14,207 nt of DNA from JANXZO01 sp964355115 (lineage in GTDB: Bacteria > Bacteroidota > Bacteroidia > Bacteroidales > FEN-979), in NCBI GenBank assembly GCA_964355115.1, contig CAYHCQ010000091.1, positions 1-14,207 of the forward strand. The letters are read 5' to 3'. Positions 7,346 to 14,207 of the stretch are shown here, piece by piece. How positions within the stretch are numbered: the first letter of the stretch is position 1; every line of letters begins with the position of its first letter. The position numbers and the translations under genes were made by a program. The notes below the pieces were generated by a model. It saw only the letters and a program-made list of their open reading frames with translations, made no database searches and was not told the origin of the DNA.

Positions 7346-7960
7346 TCAGAGCAGGATTACGAGGAGCGAAATTACCACAGCGCCCATCAGAAAGCCGGAG
7401 TAAATTTCGGCGGGCTGGTGGGCGTTTGATTTCAGGCGTGCATAGCCGACAATACCCGAAAGCAGGATGCCCGCGAGGACCTGCAGGTTGAAATTAAGTC
7501 CGAAATTTAGCGTAAGTCCCACAAAAAGTCCGATTAACGATCCCATCGCGATCATGTGCAGGCTGATTTTGCTGTAGAAGCTGATAACGAGTGAGCAGAC
7601 TGCCAGTAATGTGGCGCCCAGCATATAAAAGCTGAATATTGTGGCGACATGGACCCCTTTGAGAAGGTAATAGGTTATATAATAGAACACTGCTACGGCA
7701 AGAATTGGGTAAACACGTTCTTCGCGTTTCTCCATAAAGACGGATGAGATGACTTTTAACCGCAGAAGGAGGAGCGTTATGGCAAGCGGAAAAAAAAAGG
7801 TTGTAAGCAGGGTTACCCCGATGAGTAGAAATTTTAGGTGCAGCGGGATCCCGAAGCTAAACAGGCTGGAAGTATTCAGCAACAGGGAAATCACATAGGC
7901 CGGCATCAACAGCGGGTGGAACAGGTATGAGATGACGGCGGGCAATCGGAAACCGGACAT
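7346..7960 (-). CDS. PAP2-like multi-pass membrane protein
   Basis: This 204-residue, very hydrophobic protein has about six membrane helices. It shows remnants of the three type-2 phosphatidic acid phosphatase motifs. For C1, K78...R82VYP lies in MEKREERVYP, with shorter spacing than the usual K-x6-RP. For C2, SLH ends at H135. For C3, R175-x5-H181-x3-E185 keeps the exact spacing of the consensus R-x5-H-x3-D but has Glu for Asp. Active PAP2 enzymes remove phosphate from lipid or isoprenoid phosphates at the membrane; here the changes leave activity open. It starts 10 bases after the rpoN stop, so it is likely co-transcribed with it. Its TGA stop is immediately next to the TGA stop of the facing barrel gene. 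An alternative is a conserved Bacteroidetes membrane protein of unknown function that kept only the fold. Confidence 0.72.
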   Translation of the reverse strand: MSGFRLPAVISYLFHPLLMPAYVISLLLNTSSLFSFGIPLHLKFLLIGVTLLTTFFFPLAITLLLLRLKVISSVFMEKREERVYPILAVAVFYYITYYLLKGVHVATIFSFYMLGATLLAVCSLVISFYSKISLHMIAMGSLIGLFVGLTLNFGLNFNLQVLAGILLSGIVGYARLKSNAHQPAEIYSGFLMGAVVISLLVILL

Positions 7961-7970
7961 TCAGCAGGGT

Positions 7971-9461
7971 TTAAAGTTCTTTTCGTAAGCGGGCAACCGG
8001 GACATTCAGCAGTTTCCTGTATTTGGCAATGGTACGGCGGGCAATGTTGTAACCTTTTTCCTTCAGGATATCCATTAATTCGTCATCGGTAAGCGGATTG
8101 CTTTTATCCTCAGCCTCAATGGTATCGGTGAGGATTTTCTTGATTTCACGGGTCGAAACCTCTTCGCCCTCGGTGTTGAGCATTGATTCGCTGAAGAAAG
8201 TTTTGAGCAGAAAGGTTCCGAAGGGGGTTTGCACATATTTGCTGTTGGCCACCCGCGATATGGTTGATATGTCCATACCAACCACGGTGGCGATATCTTT
8301 GAGGATCATGGGCCGCAACCTGGTATCGTCGCCGGTGAGGAAATACTCACGCTGGTATTCGAGTATAGCCTGCATTGTGGTGTAGAGAGTTTGCTGGCGT
8401 TGTTTTATCGCGTCGATAAACCCCCGCGCGGAATCCAATTTTTGCTTGATAAAGGTTAGTGCTGCCTTTTCAGAAGCCGAGGCTTTCCTCTTGCGCCCGC
8501 TGTATTCACGCAGCATTTCGAGGTAATCGCGGTTCAGATTAAGTTCGGGAGTGTTTCTTGAATTCAGTGTGAGTTCAAGCAAACCCCCGGAATTTGTGAC
8601 AAGGAAATCGGGAACGATGTATTGATTGTCGCGGGATACTTCACTAATGGCGGCACCCGGTTTTGGGTTGAGCGACTGGATCTCTTCGATTGCCTCTTTC
8701 AGCTCCTCTTCAGAAATGTTACCTTTTTGAAGAATCTTTTCGTAATGTTTCTTGCTGAACTCATCGAAGTAGTATTTGATGATGATTTCCGCCAATTCGG
8801 TGGTGTAGGTGCGATCGGTTTTCATCTGCAGCTGGATGAGCAGGCATTCCTGGAGGCTGCGGGCAGCGATACCGGGGGGATCGAAGGATTGAACAGTCTT
8901 CAGCACATCGAGAATTTCTTCTGGTGTTGCTTCGATGTTCTGATTAAAGGCGAGGTCGTCGGAGAGAGCAGGAATTTCACGTCGTAGGTAGCCTGATTCA
9001 TCGAGGTTTCCGATGATTGTAGCGGCGATGATATACTGCTTGTCCGAAAATTTATGCATGCCAATCTGGGCGATGAGAAAATCCTGGAAACTAATGCCGG
9101 AGATTACCGGAATTTCGCGGCTCTCCTCATCGGGACTCTTGTTGTCGGCTACAAGGCGGTACTCGGGGATCTCCTCCTCGTCAACGTAGTCTTCAAACGA
9201 AAATTCATCTTCAGCCGATTCTACCGGTTCTGTATCGTCACGGAATTCATCCTCTTCGGCAACTATCGACTCAAGCTGAATCTCTTCCTGTTCGTTTTCT
9301 TCCTCTTCAAGGGCGCCCTCATCGAGCGCAGGGTTTTCTTCAATCTCCTGTTTGATACGCTGTTCAAGCGAAAGAATAGGTTCCTGCAACAGGCGCATCA
9401 CCAACACCTGCTGTGGTGAGAGTTTCTGAATTAACCGCTGCTGAAGTTTCTGATTAAGCAT
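7971..9461 (-). CDS. rpoN: RNA polymerase sigma-54 factor
   Basis: This 496-residue protein has the full RpoN layout. Region I (1-50) is Gln/Leu-rich and matches the family (QKLSPQQVLVMRLLQ), where it binds activator and holds the polymerase in check. Region II (about 50-115) is a strongly acidic linker. The core-binding domain spans about 120-310. The helix-turn-helix for the -12 element (LKDIATVVGMDISTISRVAN, 387-406) is followed by QTPFGTF. The RpoN box ARRTIAKYRK (474-483) reads the -24 element. I place the start at ATG 9461; three more codons upstream reach a TTG at 9470, but the conserved family N-terminus begins at MLNQKLQQ. A strong promoter match lies about 70 bases upstream. The protein acts with AAA+ enhancer-binding proteins, none of which is seen in the window. 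The PAP2-like gene follows in the same operon. Confidence 0.97.
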   Translation of the reverse strand: MLNQKLQQRLIQKLSPQQVLVMRLLQEPILSLEQRIKQEIEENPALDEGALEEEENEQEEIQLESIVAEEDEFRDDTEPVESAEDEFSFEDYVDEEEIPEYRLVADNKSPDEESREIPVISGISFQDFLIAQIGMHKFSDKQYIIAATIIGNLDESGYLRREIPALSDDLAFNQNIEATPEEILDVLKTVQSFDPPGIAARSLQECLLIQLQMKTDRTYTTELAEIIIKYYFDEFSKKHYEKILQKGNISEEELKEAIEEIQSLNPKPGAAISEVSRDNQYIVPDFLVTNSGGLLELTLNSRNTPELNLNRDYLEMLREYSGRKRKASASEKAALTFIKQKLDSARGFIDAIKQRQQTLYTTMQAILEYQREYFLTGDDTRLRPMILKDIATVVGMDISTISRVANSKYVQTPFGTFLLKTFFSESMLNTEGEEVSTREIKKILTDTIEAEDKSNPLTDDELMDILKEKGYNIARRTIAKYRKLLNVPVARLRKEL

Positions 9462-9529
9462 AGAAAACAAAGATAACCATAAAATTCCATGGATATTTTA
9501 TATGTCGGCGTATTGATGTTTAACGGCAT

Positions 9530-9559
9530 CAAAATTAGTTCAACTGTCTATATTAGCAA
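9530..9559 (-). promoter_or_regulatory. Predicted Bacteroidetes-type promoter for rpoN
   Basis: On the minus strand TTG (9559-9557) is followed after exactly 19 bases by TAATTTTG (9537-9530), matching both parts of the Bacteroidetes housekeeping consensus with ideal spacing. Transcription would begin near 9523, about 60 bases before the ATG at 9461. This is the best promoter match in the window. Confidence 0.62.
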
Positions 9560-9603
9560 CAGAAATGGAAAGAATTCGATAAATTAGCACAAAAAATCAG
9601 ACC

Positions 9604-10632
9604 ATGATCAAACATATGGGCTTAACATACAGAAGGTTTACTCCCTGGGTACATCTTCTTTTCTGGCTTGCTTTTTTCCTGGTCCCCCTATTTTTCATCG
9701 AAAGTGAGGTGAGTCGTGAGAGGTTTATGTACCTCGGCTGGTTTCTTCAGTTTTTAATGGTTTGCTATTTTTACTTCAACTACCTTTACCTTATCCCCCG
9801 GGTTCTCCTGCGAGAAAAAATCGCCCTTTTTCTTTTACTTCTGTTTATAGGAATGGTTGTTGTTTGTGCGCTCAATGCACTCTTTACATACATTACCTTC
9901 GAAGTCATTCCCCACCGTCACAGTTTCGATTTCTGGAGGACCTTCAGAGGGACGATCTACCCATCGCTGTTCATCATAACTCTTAGTTCGGCCATCAGGA
10001 TAACAAATGAATGGTTCAAGAACGAGCGGAACAAAAGCAAGCTGGAGGCGGAGAAGCTTTCGTCGGATCTGGCTTTTCTGAAATCACAGATCAATCCTCA
10101 TTTCTTATTCAACATCCTGAACAGCATCTGTTCACTGGCCCGTAAAAAGTCGGACGATACTGAGAATGCAATCATAAAGCTTTCTCAGATCATGCGCTAT
10201 ATGCTTCAGGATTCGAAGGACGAAAAGGTAAGTCTTGAAAAGGAGATAGAGTACCTTGAAAGCTACATTGAGCTGCAGCATCTGCGCATCTCGGAGCAGG
10301 TTAAGATCAGCTTCGATATCGAAGGCCGGCCTGAGCAATTCACGATAGAACCCCTTCTTCTGATACCATTTGTTGAAAACGCATTCAAGCATGGCATAAG
10401 TTATTATGAACATTCCAACATTGAAATCAGGCTTGTTCTTAAAAACAAATCACTACTCTTTACCGTTAAAAATAATATTGTCAGGCATATGGATGAGACT
10501 CTTGAACCAGGTTCTGGCATCGGCTTGAAAAATGTGACACGCCGGCTGGAATTGCTTTACCCTGATGCACATATGCTTCGTATTGAGGATAACGGGGCCA
10601 TTTACAAGGTTGAACTTTCAATACAATTCTGA
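9604..10632 (+). CDS. LytS-type membrane sensor histidine kinase (His_kinase family)
   Basis: This 342-residue protein has four predicted membrane helices (about 16-32, 43-64, 72-99 and 117-133) and no sizeable periplasmic domain, so it probably senses within or at the membrane. A short coiled coil leads to the PF06580 histidine box, LKSQINPHFLFNILNSI (159-175), with phospho-acceptor H166. The ATPase part has IPFVENAFKHG (254-264, N259) and the glycine loop GSGIGLKNV (303-311). In this family phosphate passes to an LytTR-type regulator, and such a gene follows 2 bases later. ATG at 9604 is used; a second ATG four codons on (9616) is possible. Two boxes upstream (9549-9556 and 9580-9587) each miss TAnnTTTG by one base, so the promoter is unclear. 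It is the first gene of the efflux transcription unit. Confidence 0.93.
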   Translation: MIKHMGLTYRRFTPWVHLLFWLAFFLVPLFFIESEVSRERFMYLGWFLQFLMVCYFYFNYLYLIPRVLLREKIALFLLLLFIGMVVVCALNALFTYITFEVIPHRHSFDFWRTFRGTIYPSLFIITLSSAIRITNEWFKNERNKSKLEAEKLSSDLAFLKSQINPHFLFNILNSICSLARKKSDDTENAIIKLSQIMRYMLQDSKDEKVSLEKEIEYLESYIELQHLRISEQVKISFDIEGRPEQFTIEPLLLIPFVENAFKHGISYYEHSNIEIRLVLKNKSLLFTVKNNIVRHMDETLEPGSGIGLKNVTRRLELLYPDAHMLRIEDNGAIYKVELSIQF

Positions 10633-10634
10633 TT

Positions 10635-11363
10635 ATGATACGATGTATTGCGATTGATGATGAAATACTTGCCCTCGACCTGATCGAAGACAACATCAGG
10701 AAGCTTCCATTCCTTGAGATGGTAAAAAAATGCAAGAGTGCATTTGAGGCGATGGAGGTGCTCAGGCATGAACAGATAGACCTGATATTCCTGGATATCC
10801 AGATGCCAGATGTTTCGGGAATACAGTTAATTAAGACCCTTAAAACAAAGCCAATGGTAATCATTACCACGGCTTATGAAAAATATGCAACCGAGGGATT
10901 TAATCTGGACGTAATCGATTATCTGCTTAAACCCTACTCATTTGAACGGTTTTTAAAGGCAGTAAACAAGGCCAGTGAATACCAGGACTTGCGCGACAAG
11001 GCCCTTGCCCAGGAAAACATGAAGGAGGTTTCAGTCTCTCCCAATTATCTTTTTGTTCGTGCCGACTACAAGCTGGTTAAGATCGACCTGGCCAATATTC
11101 TATACATTGAAGGGCTCAAGGATTATGTTAAAATATACCTTGGCGACAAGCCGGTTTTGACCCAGATGAGCATGAAGGCGCTGGAGGAGAAGCTGCCTCC
11201 GAGAGATTTCGTGAGGGTTCACCGTTCGTTTATTGTTGCTTTCAGCAAAATTGACTTTATTCAAAAACAGATGCTCACCATCGGCAAGAAGGAGATACCC
11301 ATCAGTGAGCATTACCGCGACCAGTTGTTTACCATGATCAACTCAGATAAATCGATATCTTAA
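10635..11363 (+). CDS. LytTR-family DNA-binding response regulator
   Basis: This 242-residue protein has an N-terminal receiver (1-118) with acidic pair D8/D9, phospho-acceptor D54 in FLDIQMPDVSG, T78/T79 and K99 in YLLKPYSFERF. A linker (119-134) joins it to an LytTR DNA-binding domain (about 135-238), marked by YLFVRADYKLVKIDL, ILYIEGLKDYVKIYL and FVRVHRSFIVAFSKID. LytTR proteins bind direct repeats upstream of target promoters. It sits 2 bases after its kinase and 1 base before the TolC-like gene, so the exporter genes may be its target and it may regulate its own transcript. All active-site residues are present, so it should be phosphorylatable. Confidence 0.95.
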   Translation: MIRCIAIDDEILALDLIEDNIRKLPFLEMVKKCKSAFEAMEVLRHEQIDLIFLDIQMPDVSGIQLIKTLKTKPMVIITTAYEKYATEGFNLDVIDYLLKPYSFERFLKAVNKASEYQDLRDKALAQENMKEVSVSPNYLFVRADYKLVKIDLANILYIEGLKDYVKIYLGDKPVLTQMSMKALEEKLPPRDFVRVHRSFIVAFSKIDFIQKQMLTIGKKEIPISEHYRDQLFTMINSDKSIS

Positions 11364-11364
11364 A

Positions 11365-12707
11365 ATGCGAAAAGGAGTCCTGGTTTTTTATCTCATATTC
11401 CTGACAGCAACCGGGGTGGTTGCACAAAATAAACCCTGGACTTTTCAGCAGTGCCTGGATACGGCACTTCAGCACAATATCAGCGTGAACCAGAGCAGGC
11501 TTACGAATGAGCTCAACAAGATTAGTCTCGAACAGTCAAAAGCGAACCGCATTCCCAGTCTGAGTGCCAATGCCAATGAAGGTCTCAACTTCGGTAAGAA
11601 TGTTGATCCCACCACGAATCAGTTCGTTACCCAGGCTTATCACTCCACGAACCTGGGGATTGCCAGCGGATTGAATCTTTTCAACGGGCTTCAGAATGCC
11701 AATACAATCAGGCAGAACAGGCTCAGCGTACAGGCCGGAGCCTACGATATCGAAAAGGTGAAGAATGACGTCATCCTGAATATAACGACAGGCTACCTGC
11801 AGGTTTTATTTGCCATTGAGATCTTCGCCAATGCAAATAACCAGGCTGCTTCAACAGCTGCCCAGGTTGAAAGGACAGCCCGGATGGTTTCAGCCGGGAA
11901 AGTGCCGGAGAGCGATTTACTGCAGATCAGGGCGCAACAGGCAACCGACAACCTGGCGGTGATCAATGCACAGAATCAGCTTGATATGGCAAAGGTAACC
12001 CTCATGCAGCTGATGGAGATACCCATCAGTGCAGATTTCGAAGTGGTTATCCCAGAACTGGACGACCCTGCGAACCTCCTTTTACAGACGAACGAAGAGA
12101 TTTACCAGAAATCGCTTTCGGTTCAGCCGCAGATATCAAGCGCTTCGATGAAGACCAACGCTGCCCTGATGGCATTAAAAGTATCAGAAGGGGCGCGCTG
12201 GCCAAGGCTTAATGTAAGTGCCAACCTGAGCAGCAATTATGCCTCCAGCCGCAAGCAAGGCACAGCCGTTAATCCTGAGGGGTACCCTTTCTTTACACAA
12301 CTCTGGGACAATATCGGGCAGTCGTTCGGGATGGGTCTTTCCATACCAATATACAGTAACCGCCAGATAAAAAGCAACATCGACAGGGCAAAGATTAATG
12401 CCCTGAACGCCCGGCTCGGCGAGCAGAATACAAAAAACCTGCTGAGAAAGAGCGTGGAGCAGAATTATACCGACCTGCGTGCTGCTGGGAAAAAATATGA
12501 AGCATCAAAGGAGCAACTGGCAGCCGTAGAAGCAGCCTATCTGAATACGGAAAAAAATTTGAGGTAGGCGTCCTCAATGCCATCGACTTTATGATTCAGA
12601 AAAACAGTTTTACGCAATCGCAGTCCAATCTGCTTCAGGCGAAGTACGATTACATCTTTAAAACTAAAATCCTTGAGTTCTACCAGGGCAAAGCGATACA
12701 GTTTTAA
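11365..12707 (+). CDS. TolC-like outer membrane efflux protein with an apparent -1 frameshift near the 3' end
   Basis: The frame beginning at ATG 11365 (1 base after the regulator's stop) has a signal peptide with a likely cut at VVA-Q (residues 18-21). It then has the repeated helical hairpins of the OEP family, beginning WTFQQCLDTALQHNISV. It stops early at TAG 12565-12567 after 400 residues (…NTEKNLR). From 12558 the -1 frame continues the family's C-terminus without a break: FEVGVLNAIDFMIQKNSF, then LLQAKYDYIFKTKILEFYQG, ending at TAA 12705-12707. Joined, the product would have 447 residues, a normal length. The break is in a run of seven A (12551-12557) where eight would restore the frame. 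The product should form the outer-membrane channel for the adaptor and ABC pump encoded next. Whether the break is real, a sequencing error or bypassed by slippage cannot be told here; without the last helices the channel would probably not fold. Confidence 0.85.
12551..12577 (+). other. Frameshift site: A7 run followed by a 6-bp hairpin
   Basis: Seven A (12551-12557) include A AAA AAT read in the zero frame (12552-12558), the form of a -1 slippery heptamer. TTGAGG (12559-12564) and CCTCAA (12572-12577) form a perfect stem around a 7-base loop that carries the zero-frame TAG. The hairpin starts directly after the heptamer, whereas known ribosomal frameshift stimulators usually sit 5-9 bases away. 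The run is also a typical place for a homopolymer sequencing error or for RNA polymerase slippage. Confidence 0.6.
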
Positions 12708-12741
12708 GTTAAGAGTTAAGAGTTGAGAGTTAAGAGTTGAA
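12707..12741 (+). repeat. Five tandem 7-bp repeats, AGTTRAG
   Basis: The copies are AGTTAAG (12707), AGTTAAG (12714), AGTTGAG (12721), AGTTAAG (12728) and a last, imperfect AGTTGAA (12735-12741). The array begins on the last base of the restored TolC-like stop codon and fills 34 of the 64 bases before the adaptor gene. It has no stop-free coding meaning and no obvious secondary structure. Confidence 0.9.
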
Positions 12742-12771
12742 GATCAATAGCTTAAGGTCAAACGGGGTAAT

Positions 12772-14046
12772 ATGAAAAAGGCATATTGGATTGTAATGGT
12801 TGTCCTGCTGGTGGTGATTGCTTCGGCTGCCTGGTTTTTTTACGGAAAGAAAAAGGAGGCAGTGCCTGAATGGAGAATAGCCAAGGTTGAGAAGGGCGAC
12901 ATCCAGGTTACAGTGAGGGCCAGCGGTACGCTTCAGGCAGTAACCACCGTGCAGGTCGGAACCCAGGTCTCGGGCATCATTAAGAAAATCTATGTCGATT
13001 TCAATTCGGTTGTAAGGGAAGGCCAGGTAATTGCAGTGCTCGACACCACGTACCTCGTGCAGGCGGTTGATGATGCAAGAGCATCGATGAAGCGTTCGGA
13101 AATACAGGTAAACCAGGCTAAGCGTGAGTTCGACCGCACCAAGCTACTGTTCGAACAGAAGGTGATGGCGCAGGCAGATTACGATCTTGCCCTTACCACA
13201 TACGAAACGGCAGTAACTAATGCCAGTTCATCTATGGCAGCACTCAACCGTTCAAAGATCAACCTCAGGTATGCCACCATTGTGGCTCCGATCGCGGGTG
13301 TTGTGGTTTCGAGGGCGGTGGATGTTGGCCAGACAGTTGCAGCCAGTTTCAGTACACCAACGATGTTTACGATTGCCAATGACCTCACCAAGATGCAGGT
13401 ACAGGCCAGCATCGATGAAGCGGATATCGGTAAAATCAAGGTTGAACAGGGGGTGACTTTTTCGGTGGATGCATATGACGATCAGACCTTCACCGGGGTT
13501 GTTCGCCAGGTTCGCCTGCTGCCGGTAGTGACTCAGAATGTTGTCAATTACACCGTTATCATCGATGTTCCCAATCCCGACCTGAAGCTGTTGCCCGGGA
13601 TGACTGCCAACATCACAGTGCTGACACAGGAGGCAAAAGATATTCTGAAAGTTCCCGCTGCAGCGCTTCGTTTCACTCCCCCTCAGGAGATTCTTGATGA
13701 GATTGAAAACAATCTGCCGGATTCGGTCAAACAGATGCGTAAAAAATGGATGGAGGGAGGACAAAGCGGACGAGGCGGACAGGGTGAAATGGCAGGAAGG
13801 ATGGGGAGACCCAGCAGCGGAGTTCTGTGGATGAAGGAGGGTGAAAAGATTACCCGGCAGCGTGTAAGGACAGGATTGACTGACGGCAGTTTCACCGAGG
13901 TTATGGGAAGGAAACTCAAGGAGGGCGACGAGATCATAACCGGGCAGTTAAATGCCCAGACCAATAAAACCACACAGCAGACCCAGCAAAACCCTTTCGC
14001 TCCTCAGATGCAGAGGCCAGGGGGGAGCAGCAGGGGAGGAAGGTAA
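12772..14046 (+). CDS. Periplasmic adaptor (membrane fusion protein), MacA/HlyD-like
   Basis: This 424-residue protein has an N-terminal membrane anchor (5-24). A split biotinyl-lipoyl domain follows: VQVGTQVSGIIKKIYVDFNS (60-79), resuming at YATIVAPIAGVV (167-178). Between its halves is an alpha-helical hairpin (about 95-160) that would contact the TolC-like channel. Next are a beta-barrel domain with EADIGKIKVEQG (216-227) and a membrane-proximal domain (LLPGMTANITV, 273-283). The protein links an inner-membrane ABC pump to the outer-membrane channel. Its gene lies between the channel gene and an ABC ATPase gene that starts 1 base after its stop, the classic MacA-TolC-MacB set. Odd points are an Arg/Gly/Met-rich insert (about 328-348) inside the C-terminal domain and a Gln/Asn/Gly-rich tail (397-424). 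GGGG precedes the ATG by only a few bases, a rare Shine-Dalgarno-like site in this window. Confidence 0.94.
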   Translation: MKKAYWIVMVVLLVVIASAAWFFYGKKKEAVPEWRIAKVEKGDIQVTVRASGTLQAVTTVQVGTQVSGIIKKIYVDFNSVVREGQVIAVLDTTYLVQAVDDARASMKRSEIQVNQAKREFDRTKLLFEQKVMAQADYDLALTTYETAVTNASSSMAALNRSKINLRYATIVAPIAGVVVSRAVDVGQTVAASFSTPTMFTIANDLTKMQVQASIDEADIGKIKVEQGVTFSVDAYDDQTFTGVVRQVRLLPVVTQNVVNYTVIIDVPNPDLKLLPGMTANITVLTQEAKDILKVPAAALRFTPPQEILDEIENNLPDSVKQMRKKWMEGGQSGRGGQGEMAGRMGRPSSGVLWMKEGEKITRQRVRTGLTDGSFTEVMGRKLKEGDEIITGQLNAQTNKTTQQTQQNPFAPQMQRPGGSSRGGR

Positions 14047-14047
14047 A

Positions 14048-14207
14048 ATGGACAAGACCATTATTTCCGTCAGCAACCTGGTGAAAATCTACACCATGGG
14101 CGATGTCGAGGTCCACGCGCTGCGTGGGGTGAATGTTGACATTATGCCCGGCGATTTTGCCGCTATTATGGGCAAGAGCGGATCCGGGAAATCTACCTTT
14201 ATGAACA
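14048..14207 (+). CDS. ABC transporter ATP-binding protein, N-terminal fragment (MacB/LolD-type); runs off right edge
   Basis: The first 53 residues are visible from ATG 14048, 1 base after the adaptor's TAA. They show the start of an ABC nucleotide-binding domain: a short first strand (IISVSNLVKIYTMG), then VHALRGVNVDIMPGDFAAIMG and Walker A GKSGSGKST (42-50). The spacing and the VHALRGV stretch match the MacB/LolD/FtsE group, which fits export or extraction driven from the inner membrane with the adaptor before it. Whether the permease is fused (as in MacB) or separate lies outside the window. Confidence 0.92.
   Translation, partial: MDKTIISVSNLVKIYTMGDVEVHALRGVNVDIMPGDFAAIMGKSGSGKSTFMN

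Noticed and set aside
9462..9470. TTG start three codons before the rpoN ATG
   Set aside because: The conserved RpoN N-terminus starts at the ATG (9461), and TTG starts are rare.
9549..9587. Promoter boxes TATATTAG and TAAATTAG before the LytS-type kinase
   Set aside because: Each misses TAnnTTTG by one base and neither has a TTG at 19-22 bases upstream, so I do not call either.
9462..9603. Sigma-54 promoter (GG-N10-GC) near rpoN
   Set aside because: No TGGCAC-N5-TTGC-like element is visible on either strand in this gap or in 4141-4302.
12707..12741. CRISPR-like or insertion-sequence remnant
   Set aside because: The units are only 7 bases with no spacers, no terminal inverted repeats and no transposase; it is a simple tandem array.
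13252..13764. Minus-strand open frame of about 170 codons opposite the adaptor gene
   Set aside because: The plus strand encodes a clear MacA-like protein across the same bases; the antisense product has no family features.

Overview
The window looks like a chromosomal segment from a Bacteroidetes (Bacteroidota) bacterium. Evidence: three good matches to the Bacteroidetes housekeeping promoter (TAnnTTTG -7 box), few Shine-Dalgarno sequences, a GluP/NagP-type sugar transporter, a PF13568-type outer-membrane beta-barrel, an LytS/LytTR pair and an RpoN with the usual family layout. Base composition and codon use look even throughout. I see no mobile element, tRNA, rRNA or CRISPR array. No stretch over 300 bases lacks a gene; the longest gaps are 4141-4302 and 9462-9603, both promoter regions.

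Layout: (1) 1-4140, minus strand: a signalling operon. The first gene (4140-2101) is a soluble REC-HisKA-HATPase-REC-REC hybrid kinase. Fifteen bases later comes a membrane sensor (start 2085) with a periplasmic Cache-like domain, tandem HAMP units, GAF and coiled coil, which runs off the left edge. (2) 4303-6566, plus strand: a GluP-type MFS sugar transporter and, 2 bases later, a sugar-nucleotidyltransferase-like protein, plausibly import plus activation of a sugar. (3) 6653-7345, plus: a small secreted outer-membrane beta-barrel with its own promoter box. (4) 9461-7346, minus: rpoN (sigma-54) and, 10 bases later, a PAP2-like multi-membrane protein whose stop codon abuts the stop of the convergent barrel gene. 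(5) 9604 to the right edge, plus: a tight transcription unit of an LytS-type histidine kinase, an LytTR response regulator, a TolC-like outer membrane channel, a MacA-like adaptor and the start of a MacB/LolD-type ABC ATPase. The regulators probably control the tripartite exporter that follows them.

Most unusual signals: the TolC-like gene has an apparent frameshift in a run of seven A, with a 6-bp hairpin directly after it, and the lost C-terminus is intact in the -1 frame. Five tandem 7-bp repeats (AGTTRAG) start at that gene's restored stop and fill half the gap before the adaptor gene. Other points are a degenerate middle receiver in the hybrid kinase, duplicated HAMP-like units in the sensor, and substitutions in PAP2 and FucP key positions. 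I do not see a clearly new type of system; the families are all known, and the interest lies in these details and in the gene pairings.
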